A DNA stretch of 64,000 nt from CAYRWR01 sp964537555 (lineage in GTDB: Bacteria > Spirochaetota > Brevinematia > Brevinematales > CAYRWR01), in NCBI GenBank assembly GCA_964537555.1, contig CAZIAD010000011.1:25745-89744 (forward strand). Direction: 5' to 3'. Shown here piece after piece: positions 1 through 8,488 of the stretch (position 1 is its first letter; every line of letters starts with the position of its first letter). Under the pieces are notes generated by a model. The model had not been told where the DNA came from and made no database searches. It was given only the letters and a program-made list of their open reading frames with translations. Both the position numbers and the translations under genes were made by a program.

Positions 1-533
1 TTGGTAAATGCCATTCCCGGTCCAAAAGAGCTGAACATTCCAGGGCCTACTGTTACTGGAGGATTCTTTCCGGTGGGGTCCTGCAGTTCTACTGAACCTT
101 TCTTCACCACGAGCTTACCTTCTCCGAATCCAAACTCGGTCCCGCGTACAGCCGCTACAGCATTGTCGGTCTCTACTCTGAATTCCTGCCCGGTCTTTTT
201 ATTGACCTTGGCAAAAAGCTTTCCGGAGAAGAGCTTAAAGCCGGACTTTTTATTTTCCTGCAGGATAGCGTCTACCTTAATACTGGTTGTACCGAGAAGA
301 TTGATCTCGGATCCATCGGGCATAGACAGACTTACTGAGTCTGATACGCCCAGCACCCTGATGATTGCTCCCTCCGGAACTTTATCGTCTATACGGGCGG
401 GTACCCAGTCAGCCGTTCCGATCTTGTATTGTACATCACCGGTGAAGGACACCACGGTCAGGTCAGCCCCGAACATCTGGGCTGCGGCCATCAGTAATCC
501 TGCGATGATGAAGCTTCTCATTTTTTTAAACAT
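1..533 (-). CDS. FecR-domain exported protein (3' end outside window)
   Basis: The reading frame starts at the ATG at 533-531 after a strong GAGGAGG ribosome site and stays open to the window edge, so the C-terminus is missing. Residues 1-23 form a signal peptide ending near AAAQMFGA. The rest is typical of FecR-type domains: a WVPAR-like start, then the hallmark AVAAVRGTEFGFG near residues 130-145 and a KGSVEL segment. FecR modules in exported spirochaetal proteins are usually taken as extracytoplasmic ligand-binding or structural domains, not necessarily iron sensors. It lies 16 nt downstream of the barrel gene on the same strand and is probably co-transcribed with it. Function beyond the domain is unknown. 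Confidence 0.8.
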   Translation of the reverse strand, partial: MFKKMRSFIIAGLLMAAAQMFGADLTVVSFTGDVQYKIGTADWVPARIDDKVPEGAIIRVLGVSDSVSLSMPDGSEINLLGTTSIKVDAILQENKKSGFKLFSGKLFAKVNKKTGQEFRVETDNAVAAVRGTEFGFGEGKLVVKKGSVELQDPTGKNPPVTVGPGMFSSFGPGMAFT

Positions 534-549
534 TTGCTTCCTCCTCTAC

Positions 550-1851
550 CTAAAACTGAAATGAGGTACTGATAGTAGTAGTCTCAAATTCCTGCTGAAC
601 CCCGTTGGCATCCAGCTCATAACTCTTTTTCCAGTTGACTGTCAGGGCCAGGTCATCTGAAATCATATACTGTAATTCTGTCTGAAGTACAGAATCACCG
701 GCATCATATTTAAAGATATCATTAAAATAGAAAATATTTGCCTTGTACCAGCTGAATCTGAATCCGATCTTTTTCAGGAGGTCTTTGGACAGTACCAGGT
801 CAAACTGCAAAGTAGGTAAGATCTCATCATTAAATGAATCTTCGATAGTGATCAGGAAGGACAGCTTATCCTTGAGGATAGATAATCCGGAGGCAAACAG
901 CAGTCCGGAGTAGGCATTGGTATAAGTATCCAGAGTACTGTACAATCCAGCCCGGTTTCCATCATAGAGCAGGTCGAAATAAGTGGTCCTGAACTTAGGC
1001 TGCAGGAACTTGACTTCCAGGCGGTAGGGGATCACTTTGATCAGTGTACCTTTTACTCCCAGTACTTCACCGGTACCGAAACCGGATCCTTTTCCTTCGA
1101 TCACCATGAAGTCTGCATAAGCCAGCATATCGATGGCAAAGTTCTTCAGGATAATGGCTCCCAGGTCTACTCCCCAGGCGCTGACCTTGTAACTGTCGGG
1201 GTTATCTGAGAAAGAATAAGCCGAAGCATTGGTATTGGAATTGATAGAATTATAGATATCCAGGTCTGCCACATAGGTAGCACCGATCTCCAGGGACTTG
1301 ATGATAGGGATAGAAGTATTGATAAGAGGGCGGGCATAGACCCGTCCACCGATGATATCCCAGTCAAAGATATTATCCACCATGGTCTCAAAACCGGCAA
1401 ACTTCAGGTCCAGGTCAAAGGCCAGGCCCAGCTTTCTGACGGCAGGATAGTTCAGGGTGTTATCATACTTGTACATGATCTGTCCGTGTCCCAGGGTAAA
1501 GTCATTGATGCCACCGATCTTTACAAAGACAGGAGCTTCCGACTTTTTACCGAAACGGATATACTTGATCTTGGCCAGTACAGCCTGCCAGGTATTCCAT
1601 TCTTCCATCCTGAGCTGCCAGTCTGAGTTAAACTCAAAGTTGACATCCAGGCCTACACCAAATTTACCCAGGTTCAGTTCAGGTTTCAGCTTAAAGAACT
1701 GGTAGTTGACCCCATCAATGGTGACATTACCAAATTCCAGTCCGAAATCAAAATCTGTCGTGCTGGCCGGGGGATTTTCATCTGAGAATCCGGGTACAGC
1801 AAACACTAGTGATGACAGCAAGACCATCATCAGAATCTTTAAGTATTTCAT
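550..1851 (-). CDS. Outer-membrane beta-barrel-like exported protein, function unknown
   Basis: This 433-residue protein has a signal peptide (about residues 1-23, ending VFAVPGFS). It then shows many alternating aromatic/polar strands and ends in FQF, a C-terminal aromatic residue typical of outer-membrane barrels. The start is fixed by AGGAGG eight nt upstream of the ATG. I do not recognise a named family. It heads a probable two-gene unit with the FecR-domain gene, so a joint envelope role is plausible but inferred. A porin or a barrel-shaped surface protein are the main options. Confidence 0.7.
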   Translation of the reverse strand: MKYLKILMMVLLSSLVFAVPGFSDENPPASTTDFDFGLEFGNVTIDGVNYQFFKLKPELNLGKFGVGLDVNFEFNSDWQLRMEEWNTWQAVLAKIKYIRFGKKSEAPVFVKIGGINDFTLGHGQIMYKYDNTLNYPAVRKLGLAFDLDLKFAGFETMVDNIFDWDIIGGRVYARPLINTSIPIIKSLEIGATYVADLDIYNSINSNTNASAYSFSDNPDSYKVSAWGVDLGAIILKNFAIDMLAYADFMVIEGKGSGFGTGEVLGVKGTLIKVIPYRLEVKFLQPKFRTTYFDLLYDGNRAGLYSTLDTYTNAYSGLLFASGLSILKDKLSFLITIEDSFNDEILPTLQFDLVLSKDLLKKIGFRFSWYKANIFYFNDIFKYDAGDSVLQTELQYMISDDLALTVNWKKSYELDANGVQQEFETTTISTSFQF

Positions 1852-1899
1852 CGCACACGCCTCCTGTTATTTAATAATCCAAGATTTAACATATATTGT

Positions 1900-1927
1900 A
1901 TCTTAACATAGCTTTGGTAAATATCAA
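1900..1927 (-). promoter_or_regulatory. Sigma70-like promoter for the barrel/FecR unit
   Basis: On the minus strand TTGATA (1927-1922) is followed by a 16-nt spacer and TAAGAT (1905-1900), about 50 nt upstream of the barrel gene start. Confidence 0.4.
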
Positions 1928-1999
1928 GTATTCATAGTGTTTTTCTGGCATTTTAAATGCCTTCGTTTTTTTAATATAATACTGCGATATACACCTTTT

Positions 2000-4297
2000 T
2001 TATATAAAAAGATTGATATTATGCCTTCCTTTTACCAGGAGGGTGACGGGCAGTCTAAGCAGGAGCTTCTTCATATCCCGGGCTACAGCCCCGGCATGAT
2101 TAGGGTCAGGGACATGCACCCCCAGTATGACCAGGCGGGAATCCCGGGATTTATCTACTATTATGTCCTGAATCCGCTGGCGGTCCACCTCGGTATAGCG
2201 TCTTTGTTCCAGATTATCCAGAAAGTGACGAAAACGGCCCAGCAGGTTACGGGAATGGGTCAGTTTATGCCACAGATTTCCTTCTTTTTCGACCTGGCTG
2301 GTTTCTTCTACTACATCATCATCCAGGCCCAGGGATATGACATCTACCTCGGCATCTATACGCCCCTGGGACAGAAAGGCCCGCAAGGACTTTTCGGACA
2401 TCTCTTTTCTCTTATCCGAACGTACGATCATGTGGATGATCACTCTGGTACTGGACCAGTCCGGGTTGCGGGTGATCAGAAAAGGGATCATCATCATGAG
2501 GGAGATATTGGCCTGAAATCCGGACAGCCAGATGTCAATGCAGTCACTGGACTCCACATCTACCTGCCGGTCCTTGACCAGGATCACATTTTTCTTGAGC
2601 CTGTCATAGTTTTCCAGGTTGGATAGGTGATGCTCCAGGCTGCGGTCATCCAGCAGAAAGTCGGAAATAATAGTATTGGCTTTAAAGGTGCCTATGCCGT
2701 CGGCCTGCAGGGTGATGAGATGGGCGTTTTTATCATGATGGGTCAGGATGATCTCAGGATAGACAAAACCTGCTCTTTTTTCATCTATACTTCCCTGGAG
2801 TTCTTCCAGTTCTTTCTGGGCCTGTTCAGATGCCTTTTCCAGATAATCATCCATAAAGGAATAGATGGATACCAGGCCGCTCTTGCCGGCTATCAGATTA
2901 GCCACATCATAGAGCAGGTCCCTATGGGCCTTGTTATTCTCGAAAACGGCGATATGAGGCCGCCAGTTCCGGGGGTGTTCTTCATATTTTTCATAATTAG
3001 CCAGAGCTATTTCTACGAGGGAGGCCCAGAAGCCCTTGCGTATATCTCCCCAGTTGGTCCGTAACTGCCGCCTGGTAATAAAATAATAGATCATGAAAAT
3101 AATGACAATGGCTATCACGGTAGCCAGTCTGTTGATCAGGAACATTGCCGCAAAAGAGCCCAGCCCCCCCAAAAGAGAGATGTACCAGGGTACTTTAAAA
3201 CGGGGCCGGTAGGCCGGATTATTGATGATCAGTTCAATGGCTGCAATGATATTCACGATACCGTAGGTGGAAAGAAAGAACATGGTCAGGATATTTGCTA
3301 TCGCGTCCAGGCTGCTGATGAACATCATCCCCCCCGCTATAGCCACTGATAACAATAAGGCAACCCGGGGTTCATCCGCTTTACCGCTCCCTTTACCAAA
3401 AACCCGGGGCATGATATTATCCCGGGACAGGGCCTGCAGGGTGCGGGGAGCCCCCAGGATCATACCCAGGGCAGAAGACAGAGTGGCAGCCCAGATACCC
3501 AGGTGCACCAGTATGGGAGAGACTGCGCTCTCTATCATCAGGTCCTGCTTACCCAGCATCTCACCGGTCTGAAAATTAAAGGAAAAACTGAGAGCCACCA
3601 GGATATAAAAAGTAAAAGTAAATATTATAGCCGATATAGTCCCTTTGGGAATGTTTTTATGGGGATCTTTCAGGTCCCCGGACAGGCTCAGTCCCGCAAA
3701 TATCCCCGTAACTGCCGGAAAAAACAGGGCAAAAGTGGCCCAGAAACCCATTTCTTTGAAGGGCCCGAATGTGGGTGGCACCACGTCAAAGCGCAGATTT
3801 CCCGTAAGAAAAGCTATAATGGCGATCAGGACCAGGGCAAATATCACATACTGGGCCTTGATAGCTATCTCGGCGCTGAACACTGACAGTAAAGTCATCA
3901 CGGCCAGGGTGATAAACTTAATGAGCAGAGGGTTTAAATGAGGGAAAATGACCAGCAGAGACAAAGTAAAACCGGCTATGTAAAAGGCGATAGACAGGAC
4001 CTGGGCCATATAGAGAGTGATGCCTACTGCTCCCCCCATTTCCGGACCCAGAGACCGGGAGACCAGATAGTAGGCCCCGCCCCCTTTGATCTTGATATTG
4101 GTAGTAATGGCAGACAGTGACAGGGCGGTGAAGAGGGTGATCATATTGGCGATCACAATAATAGTGATGGATCCCAGCAGGCCGCTGTTTCCTACCACCT
4201 CTCCCATACGCAGAAACAGTATGACCCCGAAAATAGTCAGGACATTGGGTACAAAGACCCCGGAAAACGTTCCAAATCTTTTTACATTTGACCCCAC
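2000..4297 (-). CDS. SLC12-like amino acid/cation-chloride cotransporter family protein
   Basis: This is a 765-residue polytopic membrane protein of the APC superfamily. The first ~430 residues carry about 12 hydrophobic segments, beginning GVFVPNVLTIFGVILFLRMG, which is characteristic of the SLC12 (Na-K-Cl cotransporter) branch. The last ~330 residues are soluble and resemble the cytoplasmic C-terminal domain of that family. The likely start is GTG at 4297-4295 behind AAGGAG. It is a single-gene unit. Family membership is clear, but the transported ion or amino acid cannot be read from sequence; bacterial members include potassium-coupled and amino acid carriers. Confidence 0.85.
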   Translation of the reverse strand: MGSNVKRFGTFSGVFVPNVLTIFGVILFLRMGEVVGNSGLLGSITIIVIANMITLFTALSLSAITTNIKIKGGGAYYLVSRSLGPEMGGAVGITLYMAQVLSIAFYIAGFTLSLLVIFPHLNPLLIKFITLAVMTLLSVFSAEIAIKAQYVIFALVLIAIIAFLTGNLRFDVVPPTFGPFKEMGFWATFALFFPAVTGIFAGLSLSGDLKDPHKNIPKGTISAIIFTFTFYILVALSFSFNFQTGEMLGKQDLMIESAVSPILVHLGIWAATLSSALGMILGAPRTLQALSRDNIMPRVFGKGSGKADEPRVALLLSVAIAGGMMFISSLDAIANILTMFFLSTYGIVNIIAAIELIINNPAYRPRFKVPWYISLLGGLGSFAAMFLINRLATVIAIVIIFMIYYFITRRQLRTNWGDIRKGFWASLVEIALANYEKYEEHPRNWRPHIAVFENNKAHRDLLYDVANLIAGKSGLVSIYSFMDDYLEKASEQAQKELEELQGSIDEKRAGFVYPEIILTHHDKNAHLITLQADGIGTFKANTIISDFLLDDRSLEHHLSNLENYDRLKKNVILVKDRQVDVESSDCIDIWLSGFQANISLMMMIPFLITRNPDWSSTRVIIHMIVRSDKRKEMSEKSLRAFLSQGRIDAEVDVISLGLDDDVVEETSQVEKEGNLWHKLTHSRNLLGRFRHFLDNLEQRRYTEVDRQRIQDIIVDKSRDSRLVILGVHVPDPNHAGAVARDMKKLLLRLPVTLLVKGRHNINLFI

Positions 4298-4322
4298 AAA
4301 TTCTCCTTAAGCTGTTCACAGG

Positions 4323-4351
4323 AGTATAAAAGGACACAATAATTTGGTCAA
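4323..4351 (-). promoter_or_regulatory. Sigma70-like promoter for the SLC12-like gene
   Basis: On the minus strand TTGACC (4351-4346), 17-nt spacer, TATACT (4328-4323); the GTG start lies about 25 nt downstream. Confidence 0.6.
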
Positions 4352-4421
4352 GCTGGAGATGACAGGCACAGGGCCGGCTGCTACTACACATTGTGACATA
4401 TGTACATAAGTCAATTGAAAA

Positions 4422-4450
4422 TTGATATAGATTAGAAAAGAGTTTATAAT
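4422..4450 (+). promoter_or_regulatory. Sigma70-like promoter for the sugar-binding protein gene
   Basis: TTGATA (4422-4427), 17-nt spacer, perfect TATAAT (4445-4450), leaving a leader of roughly 100 nt before the ATG at 4561. Confidence 0.6.
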
Positions 4451-4560
4451 AGTTATAGTGTCTGTAAACACCCTGAGTTTTTATTATTGCATCTTTTCCG
4501 GGCTTCACCACCTTAAACATTCAGGGACTGATTTTAATGAAATCCATTTGGAGGTTAGAT

Positions 4561-5856
4561 ATGAAAAGATTTATGCTGGCATTAAGCGCCCTGATGATAA
4601 TGGTATCATCCAGTTTTGCCGCAACTATTAATCTGTGGCATGGCTACAGGGGAAAAGAAAAGAAAGCTATTGAAAGTGTGACCCGTTCTTTTAACCTGGC
4701 TCACGATGATATCCAGGTCAAGCTGTTAGCTGTTCCTTTTGATGCCCTCAATGATAAGCTGTCTTCTACCATCCCCCTGGGAACCGGACCTGATGTATTT
4801 GTGTTTGCACAGGACTTTGTAGGAGCCTGGGCCGAGCAGGGATTGATCATCCCTCTGGAAGCCTACCTTACACCCGGTATCACTCAGGAATATTTTAACA
4901 AGACCATCGCCGCGTTCAACTATATGTATGATGAAGCTGTGTGGGCACTTCCCGGATCCTTTAAAAACATAGCCATGTACTACAATAAAGACAAGATCAA
5001 AAACCCCCCTCAGAAGATGAGTGAGGTCATGGAGATCGCTAAAAACTTTACCAAGCCTAATAAGGGCCAGTTTGGACAATGGGGATTTGTCTATGAGACC
5101 GGAAACTTTTACTATCATACCATGTGGATCCAGGGATTCGGGGGAAAGATCTTCCGTTCTTTAGGAATGCACAAGGGGTCTCCTCTGATGCTGCCCCTGC
5201 TCTATTCCAAGCCCATGGTGGATGCCGGTAAATTTGTGATGAACAATATCATCTCTAAAAATGTCTGCCCCATCGGCCCTTCCGGTACTCTGGTCACCCA
5301 GCTCTTCAACACCGGTAATGCTATGTTTGTAGTAAACGGACAGTGGTTCCGGGCTGAGATCGACAAGAATGTAAACTACGGACTGTCACCTCTGCCTATT
5401 ATCGATGCTGTAGGCAAACGTGCTATCCCCTTTATCACTGTAGAAGGATACTTTATGGCTTCCAGCTCCAAAGACCAGGTAGCTTCTGTAAAAGTGATCG
5501 AATACTTTACTTCCGCAGCTATGGGAAAAGTGATGGCTCAGGAAGGAAAACAGACTCCGGCTAACCGTGGCTCCTATAAATATTCAGTAGTAAACAATGA
5601 CTCTATATCCACTATCTTCAGAGAAGCTGCACAGGTCGCTATTGCTATGCCTAACGTACCTGAGATGGCTCTGACCTGGGACCCCGCTACCAGTAGTATG
5701 AATGACATCCTGGGTGGCGCAGAACCTGAAAAAGCCCTCAAAGACAGACAGATACAGCTCATGAAGCTGATAGAAAGCAGTAAAAACATTCCTGGGGCCT
5801 TCAAAAGCCTGGGCTATAACTACAACAGCCTCTCTTCATTGATATCTGTAGACTAA
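4561..5856 (+). CDS. ABC transporter sugar-binding protein (MalE-like)
   Basis: This 431-residue exported solute-binding protein has a signal peptide over residues 1-22 (MKRFMLALSALMIMVSSSFA). Family-1 extracellular binding-protein features follow: INLWHGYRGKEKKAIESV at the mature N-terminus, GPDVFVFAQDFVGAWAEQG near residue 80, and a PANRGSY region in the C-terminal lobe. The ATG at 4561 is preferred over the upstream 4537 ATG because GGAGG sits nine nt ahead and the signal peptide begins there. It should deliver a (malto)oligosaccharide or similar sugar to the two permeases downstream, but substrate is not determinable. A strong terminator follows it, which allows higher expression than the permeases. 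Confidence 0.9.
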   Translation: MKRFMLALSALMIMVSSSFAATINLWHGYRGKEKKAIESVTRSFNLAHDDIQVKLLAVPFDALNDKLSSTIPLGTGPDVFVFAQDFVGAWAEQGLIIPLEAYLTPGITQEYFNKTIAAFNYMYDEAVWALPGSFKNIAMYYNKDKIKNPPQKMSEVMEIAKNFTKPNKGQFGQWGFVYETGNFYYHTMWIQGFGGKIFRSLGMHKGSPLMLPLLYSKPMVDAGKFVMNNIISKNVCPIGPSGTLVTQLFNTGNAMFVVNGQWFRAEIDKNVNYGLSPLPIIDAVGKRAIPFITVEGYFMASSSKDQVASVKVIEYFTSAAMGKVMAQEGKQTPANRGSYKYSVVNNDSISTIFREAAQVAIAMPNVPEMALTWDPATSSMNDILGGAEPEKALKDRQIQLMKLIESSKNIPGAFKSLGYNYNSLSSLISVD

Positions 5857-5872
5857 TAAAAGCAACATCATC

Positions 5873-5904
5873 AAAGGACGGCTGAAAAGCCGTCCTTTTT
5901 CTTT
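5873..5904 (+). terminator. Intrinsic terminator after the binding-protein gene
   Basis: A perfect 11-bp stem (5873-5883 with 5888-5898) closed by a GAAA tetraloop and followed by a T-rich tract. Confidence 0.9.
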
Positions 5905-5922
5905 GCTACATTATAAATAGGC

Positions 5923-5951
5923 TTGCATTATAGAAGATTCTATACTACAAT
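5923..5951 (+). promoter_or_regulatory. Sigma70-like promoter for the permease genes
   Basis: TTGCAT (5923-5928), 17-nt spacer, TACAAT (5946-5951), located between the terminator and the first permease gene. Confidence 0.5.
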
Positions 5952-6019
5952 AGTATTCACATAAATATTATACTGTAATGATATTTCCATTTTCAGCACA
6001 TTCTAAGGCGAGGTAGAGT

Positions 6020-8476
6020 ATGAAAACCTTTTATGAGAGAAAGTTTAAATTTGAAGGCAAAAAAGAGTGGATCAATCCATTTGCAGCAATGCTGGGAGGT
6101 ATGATCCTGGTCTTCATCTTTGCGATCGGTTTCTATCAGTTCCGCATGAAGCGCCTCTATGAGGCTACAAATGTCAAACAGTCCAAGGCTATCCTGGAGA
6201 CTGTAGGCTTTGCAGTGAATTATCTGAAAGATAAAGCCCTGACCCTGGAGTATAAGTCAGAGGACGGCAGGACTATAAAATCTACCGAGCCGGAGATAGC
6301 ACCCGGTTACAATGAGACCATGATTGCAATAGTAAGTGAGCTGGGCAGCAAAGACCCCAGTGTATCTCAGATCCTGTTGTATAACGGCCCTGTGCTGGAT
6401 GCCGGATTTACCAAAAGCGGTTCTGTAAGTAACCTGAGAGGCTTTAACACTCACTTCCAGGATGGAAACCGTTCCTTTAGAAACAAACAGATGCTGGAGC
6501 AGGACACCCAATCCGGTCTGTATAAGGCCTACCTGAAGACTTTCCGCTTTAGAATGGGTAAATATGATACCGTAAAGATCACCAAGATCAATATCTGGAC
6601 CTTTTCCATCTGGGGCAAACTGGCCCTTCTGGGAGTGGTCTTCCTCGTATTTGCCATCGGGGCCTATATCATCTCAGGGGTAGTTAAAAACACCCTAGTA
6701 CAAAAGATATCCCTGTTTGGCTCGTTTTTGATCTACACTGCCCTTACCCTGATCCTGCTCATGAACTTTGCCAATACTGATTATCAGCTCAATTCAGACC
6801 GGCTTACCGGCAGTTATAATCACCATCTTAATACTGTACGTACCACCCTGCAAAAAAATTACAATCTCAATCTTACTCCATATGATTTTAAAAAGCTGGT
6901 CAGTGAGTATAATAAAGATGAGTATAATGTGGAAAACGACAGCTTCCTGTTCCAGCCCCCTAACCGGGTAGATGAAGACAGGGAAAGTGCCAGCAAAAAG
7001 CGCAGTGCTTCGATTGGATTTATCTTTACAGGATGGCTGATCGGGACCCTGTTCGGATTCCTTTTACTTCTGAAATTTTCCCGAAAGAGAGGTTTTGAAA
7101 AGTTCCTCAACACCATATACAATTTTGCTACGGCCTATTTGTTTATCATGCCGGGTATTGTCGGTATGCTGGTGCTGGTATTTATCCCTATACTGTTCTC
7201 TGTCTTCCTGGGATTCACGGCCTTCCCTAAAGTGATACAGGACCTCAAAATCTCCCGCCATTTCATCGGGGTGGAGAATTTTACCCGCATTCTGGGTGAT
7301 TTCAGGATCGTGGACAGCAACCACAAATATGTAAAGCTCAAGACCGTCAAAAAAGCCTATGATCAGGCACCAGCGGCCTTTAATGTCAATCATGAAAATG
7401 AGTTTTATCTGAAAACCAAATCCAGCTTTAACGCCATGGGGACCAGCTCCCAGATCACTCAGGTCCTGGTTAACGACCTCTATATCAGCCCCTCAGATTA
7501 TATCATCATGGAACAGAAAATATCTAAAGATATCAGTGCCACAGTCTTATATCCTACACGGGATATCTCAGGGGGCAGAATGCTGGTCACAGGAACCCTC
7601 TGGATAGATATGCCTGACCTGAAAAACCCGGGCCTTAATAAAGAGATCAAAAAAGGGAAAAAACTGAGCCTGGAAGGACAGCTGATACGCATCTATGAAA
7701 CCGGAAATCAGAAACACTATATAGTCTCCTTTGTCCCTCATGTGACTTATTTTGTCAGCCAGAACTTCTATTACACATTAGGATTCACCATACTGTATAC
7801 CCTGCTGGCTGTAGTGATACAGACGGTACTGGGTATTGTGATCGCGGTAATACTACATGAAAAGGGCATAGGCCTTAAGAGTTTCTACCAGGTTGTATTT
7901 ATGCTGCCCTGGATCATTCCTACCTTTATTAGCGGACTCTTATGGAACTCCTTCTTTGCTAACGGTGGTGTACTGGACCAGATGATCACCGTGATCAGCG
8001 GCGTGACCAAGAGCTCCGGTTGGTTTGGGGACCCTGCCCTGGGATTCTTTATTGTCTCCTTTGTGTCAGCCTGGTACGCCTTCCCCTTCATCATGCTGGT
8101 GTCTATTTCCGCCCTCCAGACTATCTCGGAAAGTATATTCGAAGCAGCTCTCATAGACGGTGCCAACTGGTTCCAGACTCTGTTCGGCATCGTACTGCCT
8201 ATGATCCGGCCTACCGTATTGCCTTCAGTATTGCTTACCTCTATCTGGACCTTTAATAATTTTAACCTGGTTTATCTGCTCACGGGAGGTAATGATCAGT
8301 ACGACATCCTGATCACCAGGATCTATGACTTTGTGAGCGTCTCTCCGGCTATTGCTCAGCAGAGAGACTGGACATACGGATTTGCCAGTGCCTATTCGGC
8401 CCTGATATTCCTGGTACTGCTGATATATATTTATATATTCGCTCGCAGCACAAAGCTGACCGAAAAAACTTTCTAA
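6020..8476 (+). CDS. ABC sugar permease, MalF-like, with large N-terminal and internal extra domains
   Basis: At 818 residues this is far longer than a standard permease of this class (about 300) and longer than E. coli MalF (514). The canonical core lies in the C-terminal part, with the EAALIDGA loop that docks the ATPase near residues 708-715. The first ~380 residues add an N-terminal membrane anchor (about 27-45), an extracytoplasmic stretch of ~140 residues, and further membrane segments. A second insert of about 150 residues (roughly 428-580) sits between the first core helices, where MalF carries its P2 loop, which contacts the binding protein. The gene is followed 12 nt later by the MalG-like partner. 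No ATPase gene is present here; a shared MsmK/UgpC-type subunit encoded elsewhere is likely. Confidence 0.88.
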   Translation: MKTFYERKFKFEGKKEWINPFAAMLGGMILVFIFAIGFYQFRMKRLYEATNVKQSKAILETVGFAVNYLKDKALTLEYKSEDGRTIKSTEPEIAPGYNETMIAIVSELGSKDPSVSQILLYNGPVLDAGFTKSGSVSNLRGFNTHFQDGNRSFRNKQMLEQDTQSGLYKAYLKTFRFRMGKYDTVKITKINIWTFSIWGKLALLGVVFLVFAIGAYIISGVVKNTLVQKISLFGSFLIYTALTLILLMNFANTDYQLNSDRLTGSYNHHLNTVRTTLQKNYNLNLTPYDFKKLVSEYNKDEYNVENDSFLFQPPNRVDEDRESASKKRSASIGFIFTGWLIGTLFGFLLLLKFSRKRGFEKFLNTIYNFATAYLFIMPGIVGMLVLVFIPILFSVFLGFTAFPKVIQDLKISRHFIGVENFTRILGDFRIVDSNHKYVKLKTVKKAYDQAPAAFNVNHENEFYLKTKSSFNAMGTSSQITQVLVNDLYISPSDYIIMEQKISKDISATVLYPTRDISGGRMLVTGTLWIDMPDLKNPGLNKEIKKGKKLSLEGQLIRIYETGNQKHYIVSFVPHVTYFVSQNFYYTLGFTILYTLLAVVIQTVLGIVIAVILHEKGIGLKSFYQVVFMLPWIIPTFISGLLWNSFFANGGVLDQMITVISGVTKSSGWFGDPALGFFIVSFVSAWYAFPFIMLVSISALQTISESIFEAALIDGANWFQTLFGIVLPMIRPTVLPSVLLTSIWTFNNFNLVYLLTGGNDQYDILITRIYDFVSVSPAIAQQRDWTYGFASAYSALIFLVLLIYIYIFARSTKLTEKTF

Positions 8477-8488
8477 AGGGAGCACAAA

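Noticed and set aside
1..564. Plus-strand 187-codon open frame at the window start.
   Set aside because: The opposite strand carries a FecR-domain protein with signal peptide and strong ribosome site; the plus frame has no such support.
1947..1972. Hairpin GGCATT/AATGCC followed by a T-run on the plus strand.
   Set aside because: Both neighbouring genes run on the minus strand, on which the T-run would precede the stem; the stem is only 6 bp. No transcript is known to need it.
3918..4520. 200-codon minus-strand frame at the SLC12-like gene start.
   Set aside because: It overlaps the well-supported transporter gene in another frame and contains no domain.
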